A stretch of 5,669 nucleotides of DNA from an uncultured Eubacteriales bacterium (lineage in GTDB: Bacteria > Bacillota > Clostridia > Oscillospirales > Oscillospiraceae). Shown here piece by piece: positions 5,512-5,669 of this stretch (position 1 is its first letter; each line of letters opens with the position of its first letter). The translations under genes were made by a program, and so were the position numbers. Location: NCBI GenBank assembly GCA_902475435.1, contig CABRZL010000119.1, forward strand, positions 1 to 5,669. Reading direction: 5' to 3'. The notes below the pieces were generated by a model. The model saw nothing but the letters and a program-made list of their open reading frames with translations, made no database searches and was not told the DNA's origin.

Positions 5512-5669
5512 ATGGCAACTCTGAGCCTGAGAAACATCGTCAAGACCTATCCCGGGGCCGCGGAGCCCACCGTCCACGGCTTCAACCTGGAGATCGCCGA
5601 CAAGGAATTCATCGTTCTGGTGGGCCCCTCCGGCTGCGGCAAGTCCACCACCCTGCGGATGATCGCCGG
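5512..5669 (+). CDS. ugpC: ABC transporter ATP-binding protein, MalK/UgpC/MsmX type (N-terminal part)
   Basis: Only 52 codons are in the window, and the gene continues to the right. The protein opens MATLSLRNIVKTYPG, then FNLEIADKEFIVLVGPSG, with Walker A GPSGCGKST at residues 38-46 followed by TLRMIAG. This is the characteristic start of sugar-importer ATPases of the MalK/UgpC/MsmX group, which hydrolyse ATP on the cytoplasmic face and dock on the EAA loops of the permeases. It is divergent from the operon, whose visible part has no ATPase, so it may energise that importer, possibly along with others. Forty-six of 52 third positions are G or C, much higher than at the start of the dehydrogenase gene. 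No Shine-Dalgarno lies directly before the ATG. The start is chosen by family N-terminus, and the ATG at 5507 is out of frame and stops after five codons. Confidence 0.92.
   Translation, partial: MATLSLRNIVKTYPGAAEPTVHGFNLEIADKEFIVLVGPSGCGKSTTLRMIA

Noticed and set aside
5102..5524. A 140-codon plus-strand open frame through the divergent control region
   Set aside because: It crosses the candidate promoter, the composition shift and the ATPase start in another frame. It has no ribosome site and its product looks non-biological.

Overview
The window looks like part of a chromosome from a low-to-mid GC Gram-positive gut anaerobe, probably a Clostridia member of the Oscillospiraceae type. This is inferred from strong AAAGGAG-type Shine-Dalgarno sites, a lipoprotein-type solute-binding protein with a Ser/Gly linker, a YesL/DUF624 membrane protein, and a UgpC/MsmX-like ATPase encoded apart from its permeases. 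No species can be named from the sequence alone.

Almost all of the window (1-4978) is one six-gene operon on the minus strand. In transcription order it holds: a DUF624/YesL-like membrane protein (4978-4280); an HpcH/HpaI-family aldolase (4273-3482); an NAD-type D-2-hydroxyacid dehydrogenase (3477-2494); a family 1 lipoprotein solute-binding protein (2461-1112); a MalF/UgpA-type permease (956-57); and the first 19 codons of a second, presumably MalG/UgpE-type, permease (57-1, running off the window). Junctions are tight (6, 4 and 32 nt, then a 1-base TGATG overlap at the last) except between the binding protein and the first permease. That 155-nt gap holds two strong inverted repeats. The encoded import system has a receptor and two permeases but no ATPase of its own in view. 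The aldolase and dehydrogenase suggest the imported compound is, or becomes, a 2-oxo acid (sugar-acid type) that is cleaved and whose product is reduced.

Positions 4979-5511 are an AT-rich divergent control region. It holds a candidate minus-strand extended -10, two operator-like palindromes in the operon leader, a tandem 9-mer, and a candidate plus-strand TTGACA/TATAAA promoter. The last roughly 100 bases (5401-5504) switch abruptly to GC-rich, hairpin-forming sequence.

At 5512 a plus-strand gene begins for a MalK/UgpC/MsmX-type ABC ATPase (52 codons visible, through Walker A). It is the obvious candidate to energise the permeases encoded on the other strand, although such ATPases often serve several importers. 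Its codon use (46 of 52 third positions G/C) contrasts with the start of the dehydrogenase gene (18 of 35). Its good Shine-Dalgarno sits 116 nt upstream of its ATG, separated by the GC-rich segment; this is the oddest feature in the window.
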